Assembly (NCBI GenBank): GCA_963718315.1 | Contig: CAVQZC010000010.1 | Coordinates: 310,001-374,000 of the forward strand | From: CAVQZC01 sp963718315 | GTDB taxonomy: Bacteria; Actinomycetota; Thermoleophilia; Gaiellales; JAICJC01 | Direction of reading: 5' to 3' | DNA: 64,000 nucleotides | Part shown: in pieces, positions 1 through 7,884 of the stretch | How positions within the stretch are numbered: the stretch's first letter is position 1 | Layout of the letters: every line of letters starts with the position of its first letter | The notes under the pieces: model-generated | What the model saw: only the letters and a program-made list of their open reading frames with translations | What the model was told of the DNA's origin: nothing | Databases searched by the model: none | Position numbers and translations under genes: made by a program

Positions 1-719
1 TCGCGGCCGCCCTCGATCAACGAGGCATGCAGTGACCCGTGGCCCAGCAGCGGGTGTGCAGGGCGCGCGGCGAGGTCGGCGGACAGCGCCTCGATGCCGC
101 CCAGCACGCGCCCGGCGTGGACGATCGCGTCGACGCCCTCGTCCGGCCGTGACCCGTGGGCGGCGACCCCGAAGACCTCGATCCGGTGCCAGGTGAAGCC
201 CTTGTGGGCAACGGCGAGCCGGACGCGGTCACCGGTCGGCTCTGTCACGATCGCTGCGTCCGCCCACACCTCCTCGGCCAGAGCGTGGGCGCCGACGCTC
301 GCGTACTCCTCGTCGCAGACCGCGGCCACGATCACGTCGCCGGCAAGGCCCAGCTCGACCGCGCGGGCGCCCGCGCACATGATCGCGGCCAGGCCCGCCT
401 TCATGTCGTAGGCGCCCCGCCCGTACATGCGGTCGCCCTCGACACGCGGCGCCAGCGGATCGGTCATGCCCTCGTAGCCGACCGTGTCCAGGTGCGCGTT
501 CAGCAGCAGCGAGCGGCCGCCGCCAACGCCGCGCGCCACTCCGACCACGTTCACGCGGCCGGGCGCCACCTCGGCGGTGCGCACGTCCAGCCCGCGCTCG
601 GCCAGCCACTCCGCCACCTGAGCGCCGAGCGCGGCCTCGCCGGCGCCGCCGGGCACCAGGTCGGGGTTCACGGAGTCGGTCGCGACCAGTTCGGCAAGCA
701 GCAGGCGTGGGTCGTCCAC
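1..719 (-). CDS. M20 family metallopeptidase/amidohydrolase (partial, 3' end outside window)
   Basis: Zinc-dependent hydrolase of the ArgE/DapE/CPG2 type, which cleaves N-acyl or peptide bonds of small amino-acid derivatives in the cytoplasm. The first 239 residues are present; the C-terminus lies beyond the left edge. Visible motifs are NAHLDTV (about residues 74-80, first metal His and catalytic Asp), GRGAYDMK (about 100-107, bridging Asp) and CDEEYAS (about 135-141, catalytic and metal Glu), then AHKGF and AAHGSRP at the start of the lid domain. GTG at 719 is chosen because the family usually begins a few residues before a (D/S)xxxLLxELV helix, seen here as DDPRLLLAELVATDSVNP. It overlaps the end of the upstream lipoprotein gene by 52 bp, so the two are probably cotranscribed. 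The substrate cannot be deduced. Confidence 0.85.
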   Translation of the reverse strand, partial: MDDPRLLLAELVATDSVNPDLVPGGAGEAALGAQVAEWLAERGLDVRTAEVAPGRVNVVGVARGVGGGRSLLLNAHLDTVGYEGMTDPLAPRVEGDRMYGRGAYDMKAGLAAIMCAGARAVELGLAGDVIVAAVCDEEYASVGAHALAEEVWADAAIVTEPTGDRVRLAVAHKGFTWHRIEVFGVAAHGSRPDEGVDAIVHAGRVLGGIEALSADLAARPAHPLLGHGSLHASLIEGGR

Positions 720-2014
720 GCGGCGAGGCTAGTCGGATCAGCCGTGGCGTGCGCGGCGTACGCATGCGCCTCGGCTGCAACCTGCTGGAACGAGACGCCG
801 AGCGCGTTCTGGAAGGCTTCCTCGACCTGAGTCGCGGTGTAGTCGCGCTTGACGTGGAACGCGTTGAAGGCGTGCGCCAGACGCACGATGGCCGCCGGGC
901 CGCCGTGGTTCTCGATGATCGCCGCGGTGAAGGCCTGGCCGTCCTCGTAGCAGATGTCCACCGCCGCCCCGTTGGAGATGCCCCAGTCGGTCTCACGCCG
1001 CTCCCAGATCTCGAGGCTGGGGAAGCCGTTCTTCTGGTAGAGCTGGGAGATCCCGTCCAGCCTCAGCTGGAGGTGCAGCCGGTGCAGGTAGAGATCCTCG
1101 TAGTACATCGCCAGCCCTTCGGCCAGGCTGTGCGGCGACTCGCCGATCAGCGCCCAGCTGGCAACGTGGGTCAGCTCGTGGGCGATCATCCCGTCGCGCT
1201 CGATGATGTCGCCGTCGTTCCAGGCCGGCCACTCGATGTAGGCGAAGTTCTTGTAGACGAAGCCCTGCGGGATCTCCTTGCGGAAGTTCTTCACGCCGGA
1301 CAACAGCTCGCCCTGCTTGACGGAGCGGACGAGGAAGATCACCGGGTGGCGGGCCGCCTGGTCGCGGCCGTACAGCGCCGACAGCGACGGCGTCACCTGA
1401 TCCGCGGTCGCCTCGATCTGATGCGCGGCGTCCGACGCTTCGGCCTGCTCGTAGATGACCGACACGTGCTTACCGCTGAGCACCGCCACACCGGGGAACA
1501 AGGCCAGCCCGTAGCGCTTGGCGACGACGCCGCCGCGGCGCGTGATGTCCTCGGTGACCTGCCACACGTGGCGGCTGTTCTCGCGGAGCAGCAGGACGCG
1601 CTGGCCGAGATCGATCGGCACCGAGAGCGGCGCCGGGCCGAAGCGGGCGAGGATCCGAACGCGGACGCCGATCGACCCTTCGTCCTTGACCTTCACCATC
1701 TCCGGCTTGAGGCTCACCGTCTTGATCGGGAGCGCGTGGAACCACGATGTGAGCGCCGCCAGCGACTGCTGCTGCGTGTAGGTGCCGGCGGTCAACGCCG
1801 AGGCCTGTGCGATCTCCGGCTGGTGGTTGGCGAGTGCGGTGACGTAGGCGACGGCCACCGGCCGGGCCTGCGCGTAGCGCTTGGCGGGCGGCAGCTTGTC
1901 GGCGGGCGACGGGGCAATGGGCGTCGGAGGCCCACCCGAATTCGAGCCAAACCCGCACCCGGAGGCTGCGAGGCACAGCAGGCTGACACTGAGCAGTGAA
2001 CCGGCGCGACGCAT
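668..2014 (-). CDS. Lipoprotein with peptidase MA-like zinc protease domain
   Basis: A 448-residue exported lipoprotein. ATG at 2014 gives a short basic N-terminus, a hydrophobic segment and a lipobox ending LAASGC (Cys at about residue 19). The C-terminal half carries HELTHVASW (an HExxH zinc site) followed by HSLAEGLAMYYED, where the downstream Glu can be the third ligand; this is the usual layout of peptidase-MA/gluzincin-like domains. The N-terminal half resembles a secreted NTF2-like or structural domain and is not assigned. The last 52 bp overlap the M20 peptidase start, suggesting an operon of two hydrolases. Longer upstream in-frame extension is open but lacks a signal peptide at its start, so it was rejected. 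Substrate unknown. Confidence 0.8.
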   Translation of the reverse strand: MRRAGSLLSVSLLCLAASGCGFGSNSGGPPTPIAPSPADKLPPAKRYAQARPVAVAYVTALANHQPEIAQASALTAGTYTQQQSLAALTSWFHALPIKTVSLKPEMVKVKDEGSIGVRVRILARFGPAPLSVPIDLGQRVLLLRENSRHVWQVTEDITRRGGVVAKRYGLALFPGVAVLSGKHVSVIYEQAEASDAAHQIEATADQVTPSLSALYGRDQAARHPVIFLVRSVKQGELLSGVKNFRKEIPQGFVYKNFAYIEWPAWNDGDIIERDGMIAHELTHVASWALIGESPHSLAEGLAMYYEDLYLHRLHLQLRLDGISQLYQKNGFPSLEIWERRETDWGISNGAAVDICYEDGQAFTAAIIENHGGPAAIVRLAHAFNAFHVKRDYTATQVEEAFQNALGVSFQQVAAEAHAYAAHATADPTSLAAWTTHACCLPNWSRPTP

Positions 2015-2066
2015 CGATTGGTGTATCGGCCGCCCGGCGCGCTCAGTTAACCCGTACGATTTGACT

Positions 2067-2543
2067 ATGAAAGTCCGCCTCAAAGACGTCGATGGCAGGG
2101 TGGGAGCGTCGTGGGGAGGATCTGCTGCCCACGCCGTCAACGCCAACGTGGTGGTTGCCCGGCGGGGCTCGAGGACAGCCGCGGCGATCCTCGCCACGCT
2201 GGGCACTCCGACGGCGTCCAACGCGCCGTTCCTGGCAACACCCTCCGACGGCGACCTCGCGCCCGCAGTGGTGGTCGTCAACCGGGCGCCGATCGCCGGC
2301 GAGGCGCACGCCCGCCTGACCTGGGGCGCCGGTCAGCTCGGTGTCACCGACGGCGTTCGCGATGCGCTGGTGACGTGCAAGGCCGAGGAGGTCGCCGCCG
2401 ACCTGGTGCTGCTGGTGTCACTCCTGATCGACCCGACGGCAACCGACGACGTCGTGATCCACGCCTCCAGCCGTGAGGCGACGGCGCGGGCGCTCGAGCA
2501 GGCGCTACGCAGGGGTCAGGTCGCGCGTAGCTCCTCCAAGTAG
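2067..2543 (+). CDS. Formaldehyde-activating enzyme (Fae)-like protein with the catalytic His position changed
   Basis: A 158-residue protein matching the Fae fold along its length: an ARRGS loop (about residues 31-35) aligned to the GPRGS loop of Fae, a PAVVVVNR strand, a WGAGQLGVTDGVRDAL helix, and the C-terminal helix ATARALEQAL. Fae condenses formaldehyde with tetrahydromethanopterin. In the Fae sequence I remember, the essential His sits ten residues before the Ser of that loop; here that position is Asn25, with a His at 22 instead, so enzyme activity is doubtful. ATG at 2067 follows a TACGAT box by six bases, which fits a leaderless mRNA. Its 3' end overlaps the convergent cysteine dioxygenase gene by 28 bp. 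It may be a pterin- or aldehyde-binding relative rather than a true Fae. Confidence 0.7.
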   Translation: MKVRLKDVDGRVGASWGGSAAHAVNANVVVARRGSRTAAAILATLGTPTASNAPFLATPSDGDLAPAVVVVNRAPIAGEAHARLTWGAGQLGVTDGVRDALVTCKAEEVAADLVLLVSLLIDPTATDDVVIHASSREATARALEQALRRGQVARSSSK

Positions 2544-3037
2544 CTGGCCGAGCGGCGCGCGACCCACCCGTCCTCTCCCACCTCGTAGAGCCCCATCCGC
2601 AGCAGCGGGGGCGAGTACAGGTGGAGCGAGACCGCGGGCGCGTCGCCGGCGTGACGGACGTCGTGGATCCGCGAAGCGTCGAAACGGAACCCCTGGCCGG
2701 CCTCGTACTCAACAGTGGCAACGCCGCCGCCGAGCACCAGCCGGTCCTCCGTCAGCCGCCCCTCCACCACGCGCACGGCACCGCCGGACACGTCATGGTC
2801 ATGCAGGCCGGTCTGCTGCGACGAGACCCAGCAGATCAGCCAGGCGTCGAGATGGTCGTCGCAGTGGAGGCGCACGAACACCCGCTCCTCGGCGTCGAAC
2901 CGCACCAGCGGCCGCCACAGCTCCGGATGGTTGGCCAGCGCACCGGCCAGGTCGGCAAGCTCGGCGGGCTCCAGATCGCGGTCGCGCACGGCGCGTCCTG
3001 CGAGAAAGACCTTGACGAGGGCTGGAGTAGCGGACAT
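2516..3037 (-). CDS. Cysteine dioxygenase-type cupin
   Basis: A 173-residue single-domain cupin of the cysteine dioxygenase family, which oxidises cysteine to cysteine sulfinate with Fe(II) and O2. Visible are the metal motif LHDHDVSGG (HxH, about residues 77-85), the GRL strand of the first cupin motif, and a second-motif region with RIHDVRHAG and VSLHLYSPP. ATG at 3037 is preceded by a GAGAGG ribosome-binding site five bases upstream, so unlike its divergent neighbour it has a leader. It faces a LacI-type regulator across a 35-bp gap that holds a palindromic operator, so it is likely regulated by that protein. Other thiol dioxygenases (3-mercaptopropionate) cannot be excluded. Confidence 0.8.
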   Translation of the reverse strand: MSATPALVKVFLAGRAVRDRDLEPAELADLAGALANHPELWRPLVRFDAEERVFVRLHCDDHLDAWLICWVSSQQTGLHDHDVSGGAVRVVEGRLTEDRLVLGGGVATVEYEAGQGFRFDASRIHDVRHAGDAPAVSLHLYSPPLLRMGLYEVGEDGWVARRSASYLEELRAT

Positions 3038-3053
3038 GGCGACCTCTCTGGTG

Positions 3054-3072
3054 AATCGTTTAACATACGATT
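3054..3072. promoter_or_regulatory. Palindromic operator between cysteine dioxygenase and lacI-type gene
   Basis: Perfect inverted repeat AATCGT-7 nt-ACGATT filling the space just ahead of the regulator GTG start. The central TAACAT (3061-3066) is also a plausible -10 box for a leaderless regulator mRNA. A LacI-family dimer bound here would repress its own gene and probably the divergent cysteine dioxygenase. Confidence 0.6.
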
Positions 3073-4038
3073 GTGACTGGTCCGGCCGCACAACGCAAGC
3101 GCCCCACTCTGCGCGAGCTGTCGGCCATCACCGGTCTCTCGCCGGCAGGCGTCTCGTACGCGCTCCGGGGCGAGCGCGTGTCCGACGCCACCGCGGCGCG
3201 CGTCCAGGCGGAGGCCCGGCGGATCGGCTTCCGCACGGATCCCGTCGCGCGGGCGCTGCGGGGCGGCCGTACCGGGCTGGTCGGCGTGATCGGCGGCAGC
3301 CTTGCCGACTACTGGCATCAGGAGTTCGTCTCGCACCTGCAGCGGCACCTCGCCGGCCACGGGCTCCGCGTCCTGCTGGCCGATGCGGGCGGCGACCCCG
3401 ACGCCGAGCTCGGACTGGCGGAGGACCTCGCCGGCCATCGGGTCGACGGACTGGTCGTCCTTCCGCTCGACCCGGCCGGCGCGGGGTGGTCGCGCGTGGC
3501 GACGGCCACGCCCACGGTCGCGGTCAACGGCGCGCTGCCCCCGCCGGCGCGGTCGATTCGGTTTGCCGCCGATACAGGCATTCGGCTCGCGCTCGACCAC
3601 CTCACCGAGCTCGGCCACGGACGGGTCACGGTGCTGGGCGGCGGCCCCCACCGCGTGCCCCGCCGCAGCGGGCTGCGTCGCATCCGCTGCGGGCCCAGTG
3701 CGGCCGACGGCCGCCAGTCGGCGCTGCGGTTGCTGCGCCGCGCGGATCGGTCGACCGCGATCTTCGCCCTCTCCGACACCCTGGCCTACGGGGTCTACGA
3801 GGCCTGCGCCGAGCTGGGCTGGGACATCCCGGGCGACCTCTCCGTTGTCGGGTTTGACGACCATCCGGTCTCGGCGCTGCTGCGCCCGCCGTTGACGACG
3901 GTCGGCTGGGACACGGAGCGGGCCGCGGCGCTGGCCGCGTCGATGCTGAGCGAGCTGATCGAACGTGCGCCGGCCGGAGATCCGGTCACCATCGAGCCGC
4001 GGCTGGTCGTCCGCGAATCGACGGCAACGACGCGCTGA
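3073..4038 (+). CDS. LacI-family transcriptional regulator
   Basis: A 321-residue DNA-binding repressor. Residues about 10-55 form the LacI helix-turn-helix (LRELSAITGLSPAGVSYAL, then ALRG...RVS and the hinge region ARRIGFRTDPVARALRGGRTG). The periplasmic-binding-protein-like core follows, ending with the conserved IPGDLSVVGFDDHPVSALLRPPLTTV. The segment between GGGPHR and SALRLL is about 20 residues shorter than in typical LacI proteins, so part of the effector domain is compressed. GTG at 3073 starts directly after the operator palindrome with no Shine-Dalgarno, consistent with a leaderless mRNA driven by TAACAT. The ligand is unknown; cysteine-sulfur catabolism is suggested only by the divergent cysteine dioxygenase. 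Confidence 0.85.
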   Translation: MTGPAAQRKRPTLRELSAITGLSPAGVSYALRGERVSDATAARVQAEARRIGFRTDPVARALRGGRTGLVGVIGGSLADYWHQEFVSHLQRHLAGHGLRVLLADAGGDPDAELGLAEDLAGHRVDGLVVLPLDPAGAGWSRVATATPTVAVNGALPPPARSIRFAADTGIRLALDHLTELGHGRVTVLGGGPHRVPRRSGLRRIRCGPSAADGRQSALRLLRRADRSTAIFALSDTLAYGVYEACAELGWDIPGDLSVVGFDDHPVSALLRPPLTTVGWDTERAAALAASMLSELIERAPAGDPVTIEPRLVVRESTATTR

Positions 4039-4044
4039 CGGCTT

Positions 4045-5472
4045 CTAGGAAGCGGGCATCCCGCCGATGACCCAGGCCGAGAGGTCATCCAGGCTGTTCC
4101 CCGGCGCCTCCATCGGGCCCAGGAACGGCACCCGCGCGCGTGTGCCGGCGTAGGCCGCCGCGCTGCCGACGCCGATTGCCGGTCTGCCACGCAGGTCGAC
4201 CGCCTGGGCGCCGACGACAAGCTCGACCGCCGCCACGCGGGATCCGAGGTCGACCATCTCCGACAGGCGGCGGGCAGCCAGCGGCGCCATCGTCATCCGG
4301 TCTTCGATGCCGGCGGCGATCGTCGTGGTCGACACCTCCAGCGACACCGGGGCCGCCAGCAGCCGCGCCTCGGCCGCCAGCGCAGCTGCGCCCAGGCCCA
4401 TCATGCCCAGGGCGTCCTCGGGGCCGTCGTCCGCTCGGAGCGCCGTCGCCAGCCCTGAGAACTGGCCGGCGAGCAGCTTCTGGACTCGCTCGTTGGACGC
4501 GGTGAAGATCTGGGCCAGGGCCAGCCGCGCGGCATCCAGCGCCATCGCCAGCGGGACGATGTCGAAGTTGGCGACCGAGACAACGATGTTCTCGTCGACG
4601 ACCACCATCGGGTTGTCACCGGACGCGTTCAGCTCGATCCTCGCCTGTTCGCTCGAGTTGGCCAGAACGTCGCGCACGGCGCCGTGCACCTGTGGGATGC
4701 AGCGGAAGCACAGCGGGTCCTGCAGCTGCCGCGGCGGCTCGCCGTCGAGCAGACGGCTGCCCGCCAGCAGGGCCCGCAGGCGATCCGCCGTCGCGATCAA
4801 ACCCGGGTATGGCCGGTCGGCGGCGAGCTGCGGGTGGAGCATCGAGAGGTTGGCGGCGAACCCGTCGAGGCTGAGCGCAACGACGGAGTCGTAGGCGTCG
4901 AGCAGCACCCCCGCGTCGTGGAGCGCCAGCGCGCCGGCGCCGGCGGACAGGCTGTTTGCATTCAGCAGCGGCAGTGATTCGCCCTGTTCAAGCACGAGTC
5001 CGCGCTCGACCAGTGCGTGGGCGATCTCGGCCGTGACCGGCAGGTCGGACTGCCCGATCGACCCGATCGCGCGGATCGGCGGCTCCGCCCCGTCGTTCAG
5101 CGCGGAGGCGAGCGCCTCGGCGACGTCCGGCCTGGCCATCGAGCGACCCAGGCAGAGGGCGTTCGCCCGGTGCAGCATCGCCGCCCGCACCACGTCGCGG
5201 CCGAGCAGCGGCCCGTGGGTCGTGCGGTGGGACTGGATGGTCAGCCGGTTGTAGACCTCCGCCGCCCCCTGCGGAACGTCCCGCAGCGCACCCAGCCCGG
5301 TGTTCAGCCCGTATACCCCGGCGTCCGCCGCGGCGGCGTGCTCGGCGACCGCGCGTGCGGCGCGCATCCGCTCAACTGCCGCAGGGCTGATCGACACCTG
5401 CCTGCCGTCACGGGCGACGGCGACGACGTCGTCCAGGGAGAGATCATGTCCGGTTAGCTCGAGGGGCTGCAC
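4045..5472 (-). CDS. HAL/PAL-family aromatic amino-acid lyase homologue lacking the MIO triad
   Basis: A 475-residue member of the histidine/phenylalanine ammonia-lyase fold. Conserved blocks are YGLNTGLG (about 54-61, catalytic Tyr loop), QDPLCFRCIPQVHGAV, NASGDNPMV, NFDIVPLAMALD and AGIEDRMTMAP. The electrophilic MIO cofactor of these enzymes forms from Ala-Ser-Gly within GS(V/I)GASGDLAP; here the same place reads GSIGQSDLPV, with Ala replaced by Gln and the Gly missing. Classical deamination is therefore not expected, and hutH should not be used as a name. GTG at 5472 follows TATTCT by six bases (leaderless). The gene is divergent from an ATP-grasp gene and convergent with the LacI gene (6-bp gap). 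It may be a non-MIO lyase/aminomutase relative or a binding protein. Confidence 0.75.
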   Translation of the reverse strand: MQPLELTGHDLSLDDVVAVARDGRQVSISPAAVERMRAARAVAEHAAAADAGVYGLNTGLGALRDVPQGAAEVYNRLTIQSHRTTHGPLLGRDVVRAAMLHRANALCLGRSMARPDVAEALASALNDGAEPPIRAIGSIGQSDLPVTAEIAHALVERGLVLEQGESLPLLNANSLSAGAGALALHDAGVLLDAYDSVVALSLDGFAANLSMLHPQLAADRPYPGLIATADRLRALLAGSRLLDGEPPRQLQDPLCFRCIPQVHGAVRDVLANSSEQARIELNASGDNPMVVVDENIVVSVANFDIVPLAMALDAARLALAQIFTASNERVQKLLAGQFSGLATALRADDGPEDALGMMGLGAAALAAEARLLAAPVSLEVSTTTIAAGIEDRMTMAPLAARRLSEMVDLGSRVAAVELVVGAQAVDLRGRPAIGVGSAAAYAGTRARVPFLGPMEAPGNSLDDLSAWVIGGMPAS

Positions 5473-5587
5473 GGGGCAAGAATACGGTGTGGAGCAGCAC
5501 CTCCGAGGCAGAAATCGACCGCTACACTCTCGCGACAGTGCGCGAGGGGACAGCCCACTACCTGCGGTGCGCGGGACGGGGGCGGGG

Positions 5588-6734
5588 ATGAAACGGATCC
5601 TCCTGCCGGCTCCTACCCGCCGCGACCTGCTGAATCTGGACGATCCGCGGATCGCCAAACGGTACGAGTTGCTCGATACCGAGCAGCCGGGGGTGGACGG
5701 CGTCTTCGGCTCGAACGACTCGACCGCGAGCCTCGCCGCGACGGTGGCCGACCGTCTGGGCCTGCCCGGCCCGGGATATGAGGCGTTCATGCGCTGTCAT
5801 GACAAGCTGGCAGCACGGATCGTGCAGGCACGGACCGTCCCCGAGGCCACGCCGGACTTCGCGCCGCTCGACCCCGCACGCCCGGTCAGCGCCTCTGGCC
5901 TACCCCTTCTTCGTCAAGCCGGTGATGGGCCACCTGTCACAGCACGCTCGTCGGGTCGACAACGACGGCGACCTGCGGGAGGCGCTCGGCACCGCTCGGG
6001 CCGGAGGCTTCAGCCGGCTGATCGCCGAGGAGCTGCTTGACGGCCCGCTGGTCACGTTCGAGGGATTCATGCACCAGGGTCGGATGACGACGGTCGGCGT
6101 CACGGACGCGGTGATGCACCAGAACGGCATCAGTTTCGTGCGCTTCGAGTACCCCACCCGCCTCGACCCCGCCACCGTGCGGCGCATGGAAACGGTGGCC
6201 AGGCGACTGATGCCGGCACTCGGATTCGACGGCTCGCTGTTCAACATCGAGTTCTTCGTCGATGCCGGCGGCCGGCCGTGGATCGTGGAGGTGAACGGCC
6301 GGATCTCCTCGCAGTTCGGACCGCTGGTGCGCGCGGTGCACGGCGTCTCGAGCTACGAGCTGGCTCTCGAGCTGTCCACCGGCCGGCGGCCGCGCGTGCC
6401 GCGGCCCAGGCCGGGCGTCGTCGCCGCCAGCTTCCTGATCCGCACCTACCAGGACGCGATCGTCCGGTCGGTGCCCGACACGACCCAGGTGGCGCGGCAG
6501 TTCCCAGGGTCGACGATCGAGTTACTCGTCCGCCCCGGCCAGCGGCTGTCCGAGAACGACGACGATCTGGTCAGCCACCGGCTGGCTGTGGTGTCCCTGG
6601 CGGGGCACGACCGCGAGCAGCTGGTCGCCGACTTCCACCAGGCGCGGGCCATGCTGCCGTTCGAGCTGGAGCCGCTCAAGGCCGTCGCTCGATCTAAAAC
6701 TCCGTCGAGCACCAGGGTACGCGTTCAGCCCTGA
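5588..6734 (+). pseudogene. ATP-grasp domain protein, interrupted by a +1 frameshift
   Basis: Two frames together make one ATP-grasp ligase of about 381 residues. The first frame starts at ATG 5588 (GGCGGGG upstream) with MKRILLPAP and a pre-ATP-grasp domain. Near 5885-5900 the homology moves to the +1 frame, which continues with FFVKPVMGHLSQ (ATP-binding Lys) and, at about 6270-6310, a WIVEVNGRISSQFGP block holding the metal-binding Glu and Asn. ATP-grasp enzymes join a carboxylate to an amine or thiol. Total length is 3n+1, so one extra base explains the break: either a sequencing error or a recent mutation. It is divergent from the MIO-less lyase homologue, which hints that both act on one amino-acid or peptide substrate. 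A TACACT -10 box lies at 5523-5528. Confidence 0.7.
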
Positions 6735-7884
6735 ACAGCTCGGCGGCCCGCGCCGCGGCGCCGGGCACCAGCTCCCGGAGGCGGCCGGCGGCCAGCAGGG
6801 TCTCTGCCGAGACGCCGCCCAGGTAGAGGGAGCCGAGCGAGGACGCCGGCAGCTCGATGTCGGCAGCCGCCGGGGTCGGCTCGCAGCGCGCGCCGCCCCC
6901 GGCCGCCTCCAGCTCGAAGCGGCCGACGCCGGCGACCTCGAGCCGGATCGCTCCGTCCGACAGGTAGCCACGCTCGGCCAGCGCGGCCGCGACGTCGAGC
7001 GGCGCCAGCCACATCCCGTCTGACACGTGCTGGACCATGAAATGGCGGTGCTCGCGGAGCAGCCAGCGGATCGGGTCGTCCAGCGGGCGGTTGGTGACCC
7101 GCACTTCGCCCACCAGGTCGAGGTCGAGCAGAAAGCGCCAGAGTGAGCGGTGGGCCGCGTCCGAGGCCGAGATCAGCTCGCGCACGTCGGCGACGTGGCG
7201 CGGCAGCTCGTCCTCCCAGCGGCGCTCGACGTCGTACAACGCGTATCCGTCGGGCTCGCCGTCGGCGTTCCGGTGCAGCACCTTGAAGCACGATCCGATG
7301 TGGAGCATCAGGTCCTCCCAGTCGGCGGGGTGCCGGCTGACGTCGCCGGGGCGCTGGACACGGGCCTGCTCGTGCACCTCGCGCAGGAGGTCGAGCGGCT
7401 CGGGCTGCTCGATCATCTCCAGGGTTCCCTCGTCGTGGAACGACCGATGAAAGGCGCCGTGATTGGTCTCGATCGAGGCCCTCGTCATCCTCTCCGTGGC
7501 GGGCCCAAACCCGAACCTCCCGTAGATCGTGGTCTCGCTGGAAAACAGTGCCGCCAGCGTCACCCCCTGCTCGCGTGCGTCGGAGAGCTGGCGCTCGACC
7601 ATCGCCCGCAGCACGCCCCGTCGCCGCGCCGTCGGAACGACACCCACCCACGTCATCCCGACCGCGCTTGCGATCTGGCCGCCGGGCACGGTGAGATCCA
7701 GCGGTAGGTCGATGCTGGTGCCCACGATCTGGCCGCCGTCAAACGCCGCGAGACAGTGGTGGGCGGTCAGCACCGGCATCAACCTGGGCAGGCGCTCCTC
7801 GTTCACCCGGTTGTTGAACGCCAGCGAGCGCGCGCGGGCATAGCCGGCGAGCTCCTCGCCCTCGACGTATCGCAGCTCGATCAT
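6694..7884 (-). CDS. Eis-type GNAT N-acetyltransferase with SCP2-like C-terminal domain
   Basis: A 396-residue protein organised like mycobacterial Eis (about 402 residues): an N-terminal GNAT domain with the acetyl-CoA loop WVGVVPTARRRGVLRAMV (about residues 79-96), a second GNAT-like domain, and a C-terminal sterol-carrier-like domain. The IYGRFGFGPAT block carries the Tyr that serves as general acid in Eis, and the protein ends in Phe, whose free carboxylate is the general base in Eis; both catalytic features are kept. Eis acetylates amines of aminoglycosides and peptides. The start overlaps the stop of the upstream dehydrogenase as ATGA, showing translational coupling. Its tail overlaps the convergent ATP-grasp gene by 41 bp. 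Confidence 0.85.
   Translation of the reverse strand: MIELRYVEGEELAGYARARSLAFNNRVNEERLPRLMPVLTAHHCLAAFDGGQIVGTSIDLPLDLTVPGGQIASAVGMTWVGVVPTARRRGVLRAMVERQLSDAREQGVTLAALFSSETTIYGRFGFGPATERMTRASIETNHGAFHRSFHDEGTLEMIEQPEPLDLLREVHEQARVQRPGDVSRHPADWEDLMLHIGSCFKVLHRNADGEPDGYALYDVERRWEDELPRHVADVRELISASDAAHRSLWRFLLDLDLVGEVRVTNRPLDDPIRWLLREHRHFMVQHVSDGMWLAPLDVAAALAERGYLSDGAIRLEVAGVGRFELEAAGGGARCEPTPAAADIELPASSLGSLYLGGVSAETLLAAGRLRELVPGAAARAAELFRAERVPWCSTEF

Noticed and set aside
4045..5472. Naming the lyase hutH
   Set aside because: The Ala-Ser-Gly that forms MIO is absent, so histidine ammonia-lyase activity is not expected; only the fold is claimed.
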